Source of the DNA: Candidatus Zixiibacteriota bacterium
GTDB taxonomy: Bacteria > Zixibacteria > MSB-5A5 > RBG-16-43-9
Direction: 5' to 3'
DNA: 21,255 nucleotides
Assembly (NCBI GenBank): GCA_029858245.1
Contig: JAOUFL010000008.1
Span: 1-21,255, forward strand
Of this stretch, positions 1 through 7,452 are shown one piece after another (the first letter of the stretch is position 1; each line of letters begins with the position of its first letter). The notes under the pieces are model-generated. The model made no database searches. It worked only from the letters and a program-made list of their open reading frames with translations, and was not told the origin of the DNA. Made by a program: the position numbers and the translations under genes.

Positions 1-106
1 AGGTATATGTCAGACAGGAGCTCTGGGAAGAGCTCGCGCTGGCCAATCCTACCAGGAAATCCTTTCCTATTTCTATCAGGGTACTAAAATTGTTAAACTA
101 TATTAA
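1..106 (+). CDS. SpoIID/LytB-domain protein, C-terminal fragment (5' end outside window)
   Basis: Reading frame 2 is open from the left edge to a TAA at 104-106 and encodes about 34 residues. They include GICQTGALGRARAGQSYQEI followed by a tail resembling YYxGTKIVKLY. This matches the end of the SpoIID/LytB domain, where a G-(I/L)CQxGA motif is followed by a (G/A)xSYxEILxxYYPGT block. SpoIID is a lytic transglycosylase that trims glycan strands during engulfment in spore formers; homologues in non-sporulating diderms are probably cell-wall enzymes or modulators. The gene lies on the same strand as the OmpA gene but is separated from it by 200 bases with their own promoter-like site. Only the C-terminal tail is present, so overall domain layout and start cannot be judged. 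Confidence 0.75.
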   Translation, partial: GICQTGALGRARAGQSYQEILSYFYQGTKIVKLY

Positions 107-138
107 GAGTTTTTTAAAAAAATTCAAAAAAAACTCTT
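105..138. repeat. AT-rich inverted repeat after the SpoIID-like gene
   Basis: AAGAGTTTTTT (105-115) can pair with AAAAAACTCTT (128-138) across a 12-base loop. It overlaps the stop codon of the SpoIID-like gene and runs into the TTGACA hexamer at 137-142. No run of T follows it, so it is not a standard intrinsic terminator. It could slow transcription from upstream or be a regulator site at the ompA-type promoter. Both roles are guesses. Confidence 0.35.
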
Positions 139-165
139 GACAAACAAGTTTGTGTTTCTTTAAAT
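137..165 (+). promoter_or_regulatory. Putative sigma-70-type promoter for the OmpA-family gene
   Basis: A perfect TTGACA (137-142) is followed after 17 bases by TTAAAT (160-165), which matches four of six positions of the -10 consensus. The predicted start near 172 would give a leader of about 135 bases before the GTG at 309. A TATGAT at 176-181 matches the -10 consensus better but has no good -35 at the right distance. Confidence 0.45.
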
Positions 166-308
166 TTCCTTAACTTATGATGTTAGTGTATAAGTATTAA
201 ATATTAAAGGGAATTTTAACAAAAAAGTTGGAGGGGGTGATACCCTGAAGTAAAATTTTTATAAGAAATCGAAATTTAAACCTGTAAACTTTAAAAAGGA
301 GGTAGGAG

Positions 309-1850
309 GTGAAAAAACTAACCTGGCTATTAGCGGTATCAGTGTTAGTTCTTGCTTTGAGTGTTACGACATACCCGATGGATATGAAAGGTATGGTCGG
401 ATTGGGGGCACATGGTGGCCTGTGGAAACCGGTGTTAACAGAAACTGATTTTGGATCTGACTTCTGGATTGTAGGTCCGCAAGGCGGAATCACCCTGAAG
501 TATGGTATCCTTAAAAACTTAGCTATTGGTGTAACCGGTATCTATGCGGTAACTTATGTGGCAGATCTGGATACGCCACAAAAATTAGAGGATGGAGCTG
601 GATTTACTTTTAGCAAGATGAAAGATGCACCATCGTATGAGAACATTATGGTCGAAGCTGCTGCCTATTACTATTTCCTGCCAGAAAAAAAATTCACTCC
701 TTATGTCTTCGGTGGTGGCGGAGTGTCTATTTGGAAATGGAAAGATTACGATGGAACCCAGCTTATGTCCGATGAATGGATCTATCCGACATTGGATAAG
801 AATGGTGCACCATTTGAAGTAAAAGATCAGGAAATCACTGCTCTTGCAGGTGCTGGAATCGAGTATTATCCTATGGAGAATCTGGGATTAAATATAGGTG
901 GGAAGTTCCATTATATGACCCGGCTTTTGACCAGTCTCACTGATGATAAGGATGTAGAGGGAAAAAATGCCATAGACGCTCCCTCAGGTATCCCGGAGGC
1001 TTTTGTGGGAATAAATTACTATTTCGGGAAACCTAAGGATACTGACAAAGATGGGATACCGGATAAAGATGACCAGTGCCCGGATACTCCCCTGGGATGT
1101 CTGGTGGATGCTAATGGTTGCCCGCTTGATGCGGATAACGATGGCATCTGTGATGGTCTGGATAAGTGCCCGGGAACTACTTCGGGTTGTAAAGTAGATG
1201 CTACCGGTTGCCCGATGGATGCAGATGCAGATGGTGTCTGTGACGGTCTTGATAAGTGCGCAGATACTCCTAAGGAGGCAAAAGTAGATGCCTCTGGCTG
1301 CCCGTTAGATGCGGATGCAGATGGAGTGCCCGATTACAAGGATAAGTGTGCTGATACTCCCAAAGCATGCAAAGTTGATGCTAATGGTTGCCCGATGGAT
1401 ACGGATAAAGATGGTGTCTGCGACGGTATGGATAAATGTGCAGATACCAAACCTGACGCAAAAGTAGATAAATCAGGTTGTCCTATCTCTGAGTTCATTC
1501 CTGAGCCGGAGAAACCAGTGATCCTGTACGGCATCAATTTTGAGTCAAACAAAGCTATGTTGATCCCTTCTTCCAAGACCCTCCTGGATCAGGTAGCAGC
1601 CAGCTTGATAGAGCGGCCGGATGTTAAGGTGGAAATCGGTGGACATTGCGACTCCAGAGGTTCGGAAGCCTACAACCTTAAGCTCTCTAATTCACGGGCC
1701 GATGCAGTGATGCAGTACCTGATCAGCAAGGGAGTTAAGGCTGAAAACCTTACTGCTAAAGGTTACGGTGAAACCCAGCCGATCGCGGATAACAAAACTG
1801 AAGAGGGTATGACTAAAAACCGGAGAGTAGAGCTGAAGCGAATTATGTAA
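309..1850 (+). CDS. OmpA-family outer membrane protein with thrombospondin type 3 repeats
   Basis: This 513-residue protein has the usual layout of an OmpA-like porin that anchors the outer membrane to peptidoglycan. A lysine-led signal peptide covers about residues 1-23. A beta-barrel-like region follows to about 240 and ends in the aromatic strand AFVGINYYF. Five tandem 30-residue repeats with calcium-binding DxDxDGxxD motifs and paired cysteines fill residues 244-393. The C-terminal OmpA domain, from about 405, has the motif GGHCDSRGSEAYNLKLSNSR and the final NRRVELKR; these contain the Asp and Arg that bind diaminopimelate in the family. The start is GTG, with AAAGGAGGT at 296-303 about five bases ahead. 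The gene appears monocistronic: a promoter-like site lies upstream and a strong terminator directly downstream. Barrel and anchoring roles are inferred from the family. Confidence 0.92.
   Translation: MKKLTWLLAVSVLVLALSVTTYPMDMKGMVGLGAHGGLWKPVLTETDFGSDFWIVGPQGGITLKYGILKNLAIGVTGIYAVTYVADLDTPQKLEDGAGFTFSKMKDAPSYENIMVEAAAYYYFLPEKKFTPYVFGGGGVSIWKWKDYDGTQLMSDEWIYPTLDKNGAPFEVKDQEITALAGAGIEYYPMENLGLNIGGKFHYMTRLLTSLTDDKDVEGKNAIDAPSGIPEAFVGINYYFGKPKDTDKDGIPDKDDQCPDTPLGCLVDANGCPLDADNDGICDGLDKCPGTTSGCKVDATGCPMDADADGVCDGLDKCADTPKEAKVDASGCPLDADADGVPDYKDKCADTPKACKVDANGCPMDTDKDGVCDGMDKCADTKPDAKVDKSGCPISEFIPEPEKPVILYGINFESNKAMLIPSSKTLLDQVAASLIERPDVKVEIGGHCDSRGSEAYNLKLSNSRADAVMQYLISKGVKAENLTAKGYGETQPIADNKTEEGMTKNRRVELKRIM
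1038..1487 (+). repeat. Five in-frame 90-base repeats (thrombospondin type 3 units)
   Basis: Five consecutive units of exactly 30 codons run from residue 244 to 393 of the OmpA-like protein with no length variation. Each unit starts with D-(A/T)-D-x-DG-(I/V), continues with D-x-x-D-x-C, and ends with VD-x-x-GCP followed by one hydrophobic residue. The acidic motif binds calcium in thrombospondin type 3 repeats. The units have diverged in DNA but still share blocks such as GATGGTGTCTG. The array probably forms a stiff calcium-loaded rod between the barrel and the peptidoglycan-binding domain. Confidence 0.9.
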
Positions 1851-1865
1851 AATCTTAAAATCGCC

Positions 1866-1901
1866 AAAAAGAAGGGCATTTCAGATGCCCTTCTTTTTTT
1901 T
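1866..1901. terminator. Bidirectional rho-independent terminator between ompA-type gene and mazG
   Basis: GAAGGGCAT (1871-1879) pairs perfectly with ATGCCCTTC (1885-1893) around a TTCAG loop. Eight T residues follow on the + strand. An A run precedes the stem (1866-1870), so the minus strand also has a T tract after the hairpin. It therefore serves both convergent genes. The TAA stop of mazG (1900-1902) lies within the + strand T tract. Confidence 0.88.
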
Positions 1902-2682
1902 ATACTTTTTCCACTTTGGATTTCTCCCAGAGGAAATCAAGTTCCTTCAAGCTGGTTTTCCCTAGAGACTTGTTTCTTCTGGACAGCTCTTTTTCAATAT
2001 AGTTAAATCTTCGAATGAATTTCTGCACTGTCTTTCTCAAAGCAAATTCAGGATTTATTTTCATATGGCGGGATAGATTTACCAGGGTGAAGAGAATATC
2101 CCCCAGTTCCTCTTCGATTTTTTTCTTGTTTTTACTGCGGTAAGCTTTCTCGAACTCCTTAAGCTCCTCTCTCATCTTGGGGAGTATATCCTCTCTGCTT
2201 TGCCAATCGAATCCATATCTGCTTACCTTCTCGCCTACCCTATAAGCTTTTAGCAGGGCAGGAAATGTTTTGGGTATCCCGGATAAGACCGATTTATTGT
2301 CCGAGGTTGCCAGCTTTATATGCTCCCAGTTCTTTATCACCTGAGTCGAGGACAATCTCCTCTTCTCGCTGAAAATATGAGGATGCCTTTGAACAAGCTT
2401 ATCTTTTAGATTATCCATTACCTCATTAATATCAAACCTGTTCTCCTCTCTGGCGATTTCCGAATGGAAGATAATCTGTAAAAGCAAATCCCCCAGTTCT
2501 TCCTTGAATTTCAGATCATCCTTTTTCTCCACCGAATCCAGAACCTCATAAGCTTCCTCCAAAAGATAAGGGAGAAGAGATCTATGAGTCTGCATCCGAT
2601 CCCAGGGACATCCTTGGGGGGAGCGGAGTTTCCTCATTAAATTGATTAACCGCACAAAGCTTTTAGAATCCAATCTCTTCAT
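1900..2682 (-). CDS. mazG: MazG nucleoside triphosphate pyrophosphohydrolase
   Basis: MazG hydrolyses nucleoside triphosphates to monophosphates and pyrophosphate, a house-cleaning activity that also lowers (p)ppGpp or damaged nucleotide levels in some bacteria. From the ATG at 2682 the protein has 260 residues, the usual length for the two-domain form. The N-terminal domain carries EEAYE (42-46) and EELGD (61-65), the EExxE...ExxD magnesium site. QRHPHIF near 98-104 is also typical. The C-terminal domain repeats the pattern with EELKE (172-176) and EELGD (191-195), so both sites look intact. A TTG at 2688 would add two residues; I prefer the ATG, though neither start has a clear Shine-Dalgarno. 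The gene is convergent with the OmpA-like gene, divergent from the gene at 2871, and probably transcribed alone. Confidence 0.93.
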   Translation of the reverse strand: MKRLDSKSFVRLINLMRKLRSPQGCPWDRMQTHRSLLPYLLEEAYEVLDSVEKKDDLKFKEELGDLLLQIIFHSEIAREENRFDINEVMDNLKDKLVQRHPHIFSEKRRLSSTQVIKNWEHIKLATSDNKSVLSGIPKTFPALLKAYRVGEKVSRYGFDWQSREDILPKMREELKEFEKAYRSKNKKKIEEELGDILFTLVNLSRHMKINPEFALRKTVQKFIRRFNYIEKELSRRNKSLGKTSLKELDFLWEKSKVEKV

Positions 2683-2870
2683 ATGCAAGTTGATATATTT
2701 ACTCTCACTGTAAACAATCTTAGCTAATAAAACAAAAGAAATCGAATAAAGCTATAAATTTTTAAACCTTCTCTGCCCTTGCTGTGTCCAATTCAAAAAA
2801 AATAACTAAAGAGATTATTCTGGTATTGTTACGATTCAGATTCCTTAACAATTTAAAGATGAGGTGAAAG

Positions 2871-3725
2871 ATGTATTTCCATGTACTGAAAGGGCTGTAC
2901 CTGAAAGCAATTCTTTTTTTGGCTCTTAGCATGATTTTAACAGCCCATGTCAAAACGGAGGAGTTGGAAACCTACTGGTCAGCAGAACACGTAAATATAG
3001 ATGGCCAGATGACGGAATGGATCAACAAACCCACTCATTATATAGAGAAGAATAGGGTGATGCTGGGTCTACGTAATGACAGCGAAAACCTTTATTTTCT
3101 TTTCCGCTTCAATAATCAGGAGTGGGTGAGACTCATTCGTATGAGTGGTGTAACCCTTTGGCTGGATAACTCTGGAAAGGGGAAAAAAGATTTCGGCATC
3201 CACTATGCTGGTGGGTTTCCTCCCCCAGATATACAGAAACCTGGAAGGGAGGGTGATGGTGGCTTTTCGGATAACCTCACACCAGAACAGAAAGGACGCC
3301 TGAAGCTGAAACAGGAATCAACGGTTGAGCAACTTACTGTTATCTATAAAAAAAGTAAACAGGAAATACTCATACCTGCCGGCGGTTCCAAAGGACCAGC
3401 AGTTTGTTTTGACTCTCTCCAGGGTATTTATACCTTTGAATTCAGAGTTCCATTAAAGAAAAGGGATATCTCAGATTTCACAATTGATGCCCAACCAGGA
3501 CAAAAAATTTCTCTGGGACTGGAATGGGGAGAGCTCAAAATGAGTGACCATGAGAGGAAAAGGGAACAGATGGGGGGTGAAGGGATGATGCCTCCTGGTG
3601 GTGGTATGGATGGTCCTCCCCCTGGGGGAGGCGGTCCGCCAGGTAGAGGTAAACCCGCTATGCAAAAACCTGAAAAACAGGAGATCTGGGTAAAAGCCAG
3701 ACTGGCTTTACCTCCAGCAGAGTGA
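2871..3725 (+). CDS. Secreted protein with CBM9/DOMON-like domain and Gly/Pro-rich tail, function unknown
   Basis: This 284-residue protein starts with a hydrophobic signal sequence (about residues 1-28). The next part, about 35-190, resembles the carbohydrate-binding family 9-like beta-sandwich: the entry IDGQMTEW, then strands of the type GLRNDSENLYFLFRF and VTLWLDNSGKG. That fold is common in secreted FCB-group proteins and often binds sugars or haem; no ligand can be named here. A glycine/proline/methionine-rich stretch (about residues 238-268) looks disordered, before a last beta-like strand, IWVKARLALP. The ATG at 2871 has GAGGTG five bases upstream. The gene is isolated, with mazG divergent on one side and a gene-poor gap on the other. 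No cysteine follows the signal as in a lipoprotein, so it is probably periplasmic or exported. Confidence 0.7.
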   Translation: MYFHVLKGLYLKAILFLALSMILTAHVKTEELETYWSAEHVNIDGQMTEWINKPTHYIEKNRVMLGLRNDSENLYFLFRFNNQEWVRLIRMSGVTLWLDNSGKGKKDFGIHYAGGFPPPDIQKPGREGDGGFSDNLTPEQKGRLKLKQESTVEQLTVIYKKSKQEILIPAGGSKGPAVCFDSLQGIYTFEFRVPLKKRDISDFTIDAQPGQKISLGLEWGELKMSDHERKREQMGGEGMMPPGGGMDGPPPGGGGPPGRGKPAMQKPEKQEIWVKARLALPPAE

Positions 3726-3759
3726 AGCAATGTTATGCTTTAATCTATATGGGGTTAAG

Positions 3760-3908
3760 TTGATAAGAAAGTCAACCTATGGGGCTTTTATTATTTTATT
3801 GATGTCATTGTTTTCCTGTTCCACCGCGTCCTTCTCTTGAAATATGTTGATACTTCTTTGGATTCAAAAAACTCAACCAGGTCAAAAGAAACTTTTTCTG
3901 AACTGTGA
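3760..3908 (+). pseudogene. Possible small lipoprotein gene, apparently frameshifted
   Basis: A TTG at 3760 opens a 26-codon frame to TGA at 3838-3840. Its product has a charged start (MIRK), a hydrophobic core (AFIILLMSL) and LFSC at residues 17-20, close to a lipobox, with Cys20 as the would-be lipidated residue. After it the chain continues CSTASFS and stops. In the -1 frame from 3837, a further 23 codons run to TGA at 3906-3908, reading KYVDTSLDSKNSTRSKETF with a short Ser/Leu end, a hydrophilic sequence of the kind that follows a lipobox. This suggests a short lipoprotein of about 49 residues broken by one frameshift, or a 26-residue lipopeptide. The ribosome site (TGGGGT) is weak. I do not recognise a family. 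Confidence 0.35.
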
Positions 3909-3932
3909 TCTGAAGACTTGAGATTCTCGAAA

Positions 3933-3967
3933 CTGGTTTTTTAGCTAAATGATGATGAGAAAACCAG
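3933..3967. repeat. 8-base inverted repeat
   Basis: CTGGTTTT (3933-3940) and AAAACCAG (3960-3967) are perfect inverted copies separated by 19 bases. The position, about 65 bases beyond the end of the NatB-like gene, would fit a weak transcription end or a messenger-stabilising stem. There is no long T tail on either strand. Confidence 0.3.
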
Positions 3968-4032
3968 AGCGGAGGTTAGTTAGGTCTTATAAGAATAGTT
4001 TAAGCAAGAGTGTACTCTCAGCTTATAAAAAC

Positions 4033-5226
4033 CTAAGTCCTGAAAAGTACACCTTCTTTTTCAAACAGCCTGCGGGTGACAAATACTGCAAACCCGGCAT
4101 ACACTGCAGTGCTTAAAAAGATCAGTCCGATATATCCCCATTCATAGCTCCCCAGGAGAACCTGTTTTAGAGTCAGGCTGATGTTTATAACCGGGATAAA
4201 TGCTATTCCCACTGATAGCTCCAATCCTGGTAAAAATGAAGCCATTGCAGGCAGGATGATAACTATAAGCAGGGGTGATATATAACTCTGGGCTTCCTTA
4301 TAGGACTTTGCATATAAAGCCAAGGATAGTAAAACCGAGCTTGCCAGACAGCAGTAGGGAAGCATAAGCAAAAATAAGATCAACATGGAAATCGGATTAA
4401 TGGAAAAAACCACTTTTTCGCCTATCTCCCTGAACTTTGAAATACTGGTGCTTGCGGTAATCACCATGCTTGCTGTTGATACCAATGCGGTAACCAATGA
4501 TGCTGTAAAGACGGTTAAAAACTTTCCTGTAGCGATTTCGCCACGTGAAGCTGGTGATACCAGAAGAGTTTCCATTGTCCCTCTTTCCTTTTCCCCGGCA
4601 GTTAAATCTATTGCTGGATACATCGCTCCGGTTAGAGCCATTATCATAATCAAATAAGGTAAAAACATCGAGAGGAAAAACCCGCTCATCTTCTCCTGGG
4701 GAGCAAGATTCTCTTTTTGTATCTGAACCGGTTGCAGCAATGATCTGTCAACCTTATGGCTTTTAAGCCTTTCTGTCACTATACTATCCTGATAAACTCT
4801 AAGGATATTTCCCAATTTTTCAGAAGTCATCTTAGACTTTATCTCTGCTACATCATAATAAATTTTCACCTGGGCTGAGTTACCTGCTCTGATTCTTTTC
4901 TCAAAATCACGGGAGAACTCCACGGCAGCCATAATCCTTTTATCCTTTATTGCCAGCCTGTAATCCTTTTCCTGAACGATTGAGAAAGAGGTATCTGCTT
5001 TAAACATGGAGAATAAATTTGGTGCTTCTCCTTCTCCCATGAATACCACTGGACTAACTCTCTCTGCTGTCTTTTGTGCCATTTTTAATGTAAGGGAGGT
5101 CATCCCGAAGATCAACAGAGGGAATAGAAGTATGGGAATCAGAAGCATGGAGATCAGGGTCCTCCTGTCCCTGAGTGTATCCTTCATCTCCTTAAGATAG
5201 ATTGTCTTTATCTTCTTAAGATTCAT
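4033..5226 (-). CDS. ABC-2 type exporter permease, NatB/YhaP-like
   Basis: This is the membrane half of an ABC-2 exporter. A cytoplasmic N-terminus rich in Lys and Arg (KEMKDTLRDRRTLISMLLIP) leads into a first membrane span at about 26-48. A long extracytoplasmic loop to about 175 and five or so further spans fill the rest, as in NatB and related sodium or peptide exporters. KEKERGTMETLL-type sequence (here GEKERGTMETLLVSPASRGE) marks the conserved cytoplasmic coupling segment after the second span. The ATG at 5226 is chosen because AAAGGG (5232-5237) lies five bases ahead; the GTG at 5232 would overlap that site. It overlaps the ATPase gene by 11 bases, so translation is probably coupled. 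It is the last gene of the operon. Substrate unknown. Confidence 0.88.
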   Translation of the reverse strand: MNLKKIKTIYLKEMKDTLRDRRTLISMLLIPILLFPLLIFGMTSLTLKMAQKTAERVSPVVFMGEGEAPNLFSMFKADTSFSIVQEKDYRLAIKDKRIMAAVEFSRDFEKRIRAGNSAQVKIYYDVAEIKSKMTSEKLGNILRVYQDSIVTERLKSHKVDRSLLQPVQIQKENLAPQEKMSGFFLSMFLPYLIMIMALTGAMYPAIDLTAGEKERGTMETLLVSPASRGEIATGKFLTVFTASLVTALVSTASMVITASTSISKFREIGEKVVFSINPISMLILFLLMLPYCCLASSVLLSLALYAKSYKEAQSYISPLLIVIILPAMASFLPGLELSVGIAFIPVINISLTLKQVLLGSYEWGYIGLIFLSTAVYAGFAVFVTRRLFEKEGVLFRT

Positions 5227-5959
5227 TCTCACCCTTTACGAATTTAACGAAAACATCATCTAAATCCTTTAATCCGGTTTTAGCCCTTAGCTCTTCCAGG
5301 GTGCCGACCGTTAATACTTTACCTTTATGAATGATCGCGATTTTATCGCAGAGTTTCTCTGCCTCATGCATTATATGAGTAGAGAAAAGGATACATTTGT
5401 TCTCCTCTTTAGATCTGCGAATGAATTGAATTATGTTTTTTGAAGTGATGACGTCCAATCCTAAGGTAGGTTCATCCAGAATCAGGACCTCGGGATTATG
5501 AATGATGGTACGGGCTAAAGAGATCTTTTGTTTCATTCCCGAAGAGAGTTTATCCACCCTCTGATCTTTGAACCAATTCATATCAAAAACCTTAAATATT
5601 TCCTCTTTTCTTTTATCGATAGCAGATTCTTCCATACCATTCAACCTGCCAAAATAAGATACCGTCTCCCCTGCAGTTAACCGGGGATATAAAGCAGTAT
5701 CAGAGGAAAGAAACCCGATGCTGGATTTTACTTCCTGCGATTGGGTGAGGATATCGAAACCTTTCACCTGAGCTGTGCCGGAGGTTGGCATCAATACCGT
5801 GGAGAGAAGGCGCATCAGCGTGGTCTTGCCTGCACCATTAAGCCCCAAAAGCCCGAAAACCTCCCCGGGTTTGCACTCTATATTAACATCATCTACTGCC
5901 CTGATCTTTCCCCTTTTCCTGTCCTGAAAGAGCTTGGTCAGATTAAAGGTCTTGATCAT
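5216..5959 (-). CDS. ABC transporter ATP-binding protein, NatA-like
   Basis: The 247-residue protein has all core ABC motifs: Walker A GLNGAGKT (39-46), signature LSSGMKQK (138-145), Walker B VLILDEP (158-164) and the switch histidine in STH (193-195). The Q-loop region reads GFLSSDTALYPRLT, without the usual glutamine. That pattern is typical of NatA-type ATPases that pair with ABC-2 permeases. It powers the NatB-like permease encoded next, whose gene overlaps its 3' end by 11 bases. The start follows the GWxTD gene by 28 bases with no strong Shine-Dalgarno, which suggests coupling to upstream translation. NatAB exports sodium in Bacillus, but this subfamily also exports peptides and drugs, so the substrate is open. 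Confidence 0.92.
   Translation of the reverse strand: MIKTFNLTKLFQDRKRGKIRAVDDVNIECKPGEVFGLLGLNGAGKTTLMRLLSTVLMPTSGTAQVKGFDILTQSQEVKSSIGFLSSDTALYPRLTAGETVSYFGRLNGMEESAIDKRKEEIFKVFDMNWFKDQRVDKLSSGMKQKISLARTIIHNPEVLILDEPTLGLDVITSKNIIQFIRRSKEENKCILFSTHIMHEAEKLCDKIAIIHKGKVLTVGTLEELRAKTGLKDLDDVFVKFVKGENES
5232..5237 (-). promoter_or_regulatory. Ribosome binding site deciding the NatB-like start
   Basis: AAAGGG on the minus strand lies five bases before the ATG at 5226 and immediately next to the alternative GTG at 5232-5230. Spacing supports the ATG. Confidence 0.6.
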
Positions 5960-5987
5960 AAAGACTTAATTCCGATCTCTTTTTTCC

Positions 5988-7400
5988 TTAATAATCGATA
6001 ATATCACTTGCTCCTTCAGTATCAACCCTTTCCTGCCAGCGAGGATTTTTTATCTCACCTTTAGCTGTGGAGTGAATTATTCTATAAACCCCATAACCTT
6101 GCTCATCTAAAAAGATAAAGTATACCCCACCCTGTATATGATCATAGTTCCACCTTTCCCAGGATAATGAGGATATGGAGTAAGGGTGTCTTTCGATATC
6201 ATCCGGCTCACCGTACAGTATGAAGACCCTGCCCATGTCAGTTTTCCATCCATCCCTTTCCACCTGACTGGATGAGTATCTATTTTTAGCTTTTTCCCAT
6301 CTGTCATAATATTCGATTTTAAATTCGTTCTCCGGTGTAGATGGATCCGGATCATTCCTTTTCCAGAAATCACTGATGAACTGCCTTTTACCAGCCAAAT
6401 TAAGCTCATCGTACATATTCAGCTCTTCCCTGCTTGCGATATAAGAGAGCATATTTCTGAGAACCTTTGCGTCTTCCTCAGTTTCTGGTTCAGCCTTGAT
6501 TTCTTTTAAAGAAGAAGTTAATACCTTAAAAGGTTTAGACCTTGTAGTCTCCTCCCCTGAATCCATATCCTTAGCCGTTAGTTTTAAAATATATTCCCCC
6601 GGGGACAAGGAGCTGATATTCAGAGCACTTATCACTGCCGCGGAGCTGCCTGGTTTGGAATTGACCTGGGTACCATAATCCCTTGGATTTGAGCCGGTCG
6701 AATTCAGGATGGAGTAACTTAAGGAATACCCCTTTTTCTCATTTTGCGGTTTAAACTGAAGATTATACAATTCCGCATATAAATAGAGCATACCCTCTCT
6801 TGAGATATATTCCCCTTTGGGATTAGGTAATATGCTCATACCTGACTTGTTGAATTTTACATTCAAACTATCTTCTTCTTTTAAATTCAAAGCAAGCTGG
6901 ACATCGCTAAATTGTAATGATTCCCCTTTGAAATCAGGAACATGAATTTCACGCTGTATGACTCCTACTCTATTTGAATTAAGGTCTGCAACTTTTAACT
7001 CCAGGTAATAGACACCCGGATTTATGGTATCCCCCAGTATATCGACTGTCTGGGCATCAGAGGTTTTTACCTTTTCCAGGTCCATTACCAGACTTCCCAC
7101 CTTCCATTTTTTCTCCTTAATTACTTCACCTTTCTGATTTCTCAGGCTAAGCTCAAGAGATATAACGGTTCCGTACCCCTCCATTTGTTTTATATAGTCC
7201 AGCTCCTTCTGTTCCAGGGAGTAATAAACCTCTAAATAGCTTTTAGTTGGATCTTGCAAATAATTGAAAACAGAATAGTCTAAATTCAGTTTAAGTGAAT
7301 CAGAAGGCATACTTTGCGCCTGGTTCTGAGCAGGGGAAATAAAAAAGGTTAAAACTAATAGGAGAGTCACCCCGGAGATTTTTTTTATCTGTTTTCTCAT
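5988..7400 (-). CDS. GWxTD domain-containing secreted protein (first paralogue, canonical motif)
   Basis: The 470-residue protein begins with a signal peptide (about 1-28, ending near PAQNQAQS). The middle (about 30-310) is predicted beta-rich, with repeated strand-like blocks such as PGVYYLELKVADL and PGEYILKLTAKDM that recall Ig-like modules. The C-terminal GWxTD domain starts near 325. It contains FWKRNDPDPSTPENEF, then GWKTD at 384-388 followed by MGRVFILYGEPDDIERHPY. This domain is widespread in FCB bacteria and has no established function. The ATG has AAAGGAG about seven bases upstream. The gene follows its paralogue by 52 bases and precedes the NatA-like gene by 28, firmly inside the operon. 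I infer a periplasmic or outer envelope protein acting with the flanking transporters. Confidence 0.9.
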   Translation of the reverse strand: MRKQIKKISGVTLLLVLTFFISPAQNQAQSMPSDSLKLNLDYSVFNYLQDPTKSYLEVYYSLEQKELDYIKQMEGYGTVISLELSLRNQKGEVIKEKKWKVGSLVMDLEKVKTSDAQTVDILGDTINPGVYYLELKVADLNSNRVGVIQREIHVPDFKGESLQFSDVQLALNLKEEDSLNVKFNKSGMSILPNPKGEYISREGMLYLYAELYNLQFKPQNEKKGYSLSYSILNSTGSNPRDYGTQVNSKPGSSAAVISALNISSLSPGEYILKLTAKDMDSGEETTRSKPFKVLTSSLKEIKAEPETEEDAKVLRNMLSYIASREELNMYDELNLAGKRQFISDFWKRNDPDPSTPENEFKIEYYDRWEKAKNRYSSSQVERDGWKTDMGRVFILYGEPDDIERHPYSISSLSWERWNYDHIQGGVYFIFLDEQGYGVYRIIHSTAKGEIKNPRWQERVDTEGASDIIDY

Positions 7401-7452
7401 TTTATTCTCCTTTGATAAAGTTGCTTTCTAATAGAGTTTCTAATATTTTAAA

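Larger units (their letters stand above)
3726..4032. other. Gene-poor gap between converging units
   Basis: This 307-base stretch lies between the CBM9-like gene and the end of the ten-gene minus strand operon. It holds a weak stem (AAGCA 3725-3729 with TGCTT 3736-3740), the lipoprotein-like stub at 3760-3908, and an 8-base inverted repeat at 3933-3967. No convincing T-tailed terminator was found for the minus strand operon ending at 4033; the nearest structure is the small AGAGT-GT-ACTCT dyad around 4008-4019. Confidence 0.5.

Noticed and set aside
230..248. Mini-frame GTG ATA CCC TGA with a purine-rich leader in the OmpA-gene 5' leader
   Set aside because: The GGAGG is only two bases from the GTG, too close for normal initiation, and the GGGT-GAT-ACCC hairpin is very weak. 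No attenuator-type terminator follows.
3428..3730. Proline-rich minus strand frames opposite the CBM9-like gene
   Set aside because: They are complementary shadows of the glycine/proline codons in the true gene, with no ribosome site or recognisable domain.
3949..4080. + strand frame starting ATG ATG ATG AGA and running into the end of the NatB-like gene
   Set aside because: No ribosome site, overlaps a well-supported gene on the other strand, and has no recognisable domain.
4385..4657. + strand frame inside the NatB-like gene
   Set aside because: Antisense shadow of hydrophobic codons; no independent support.
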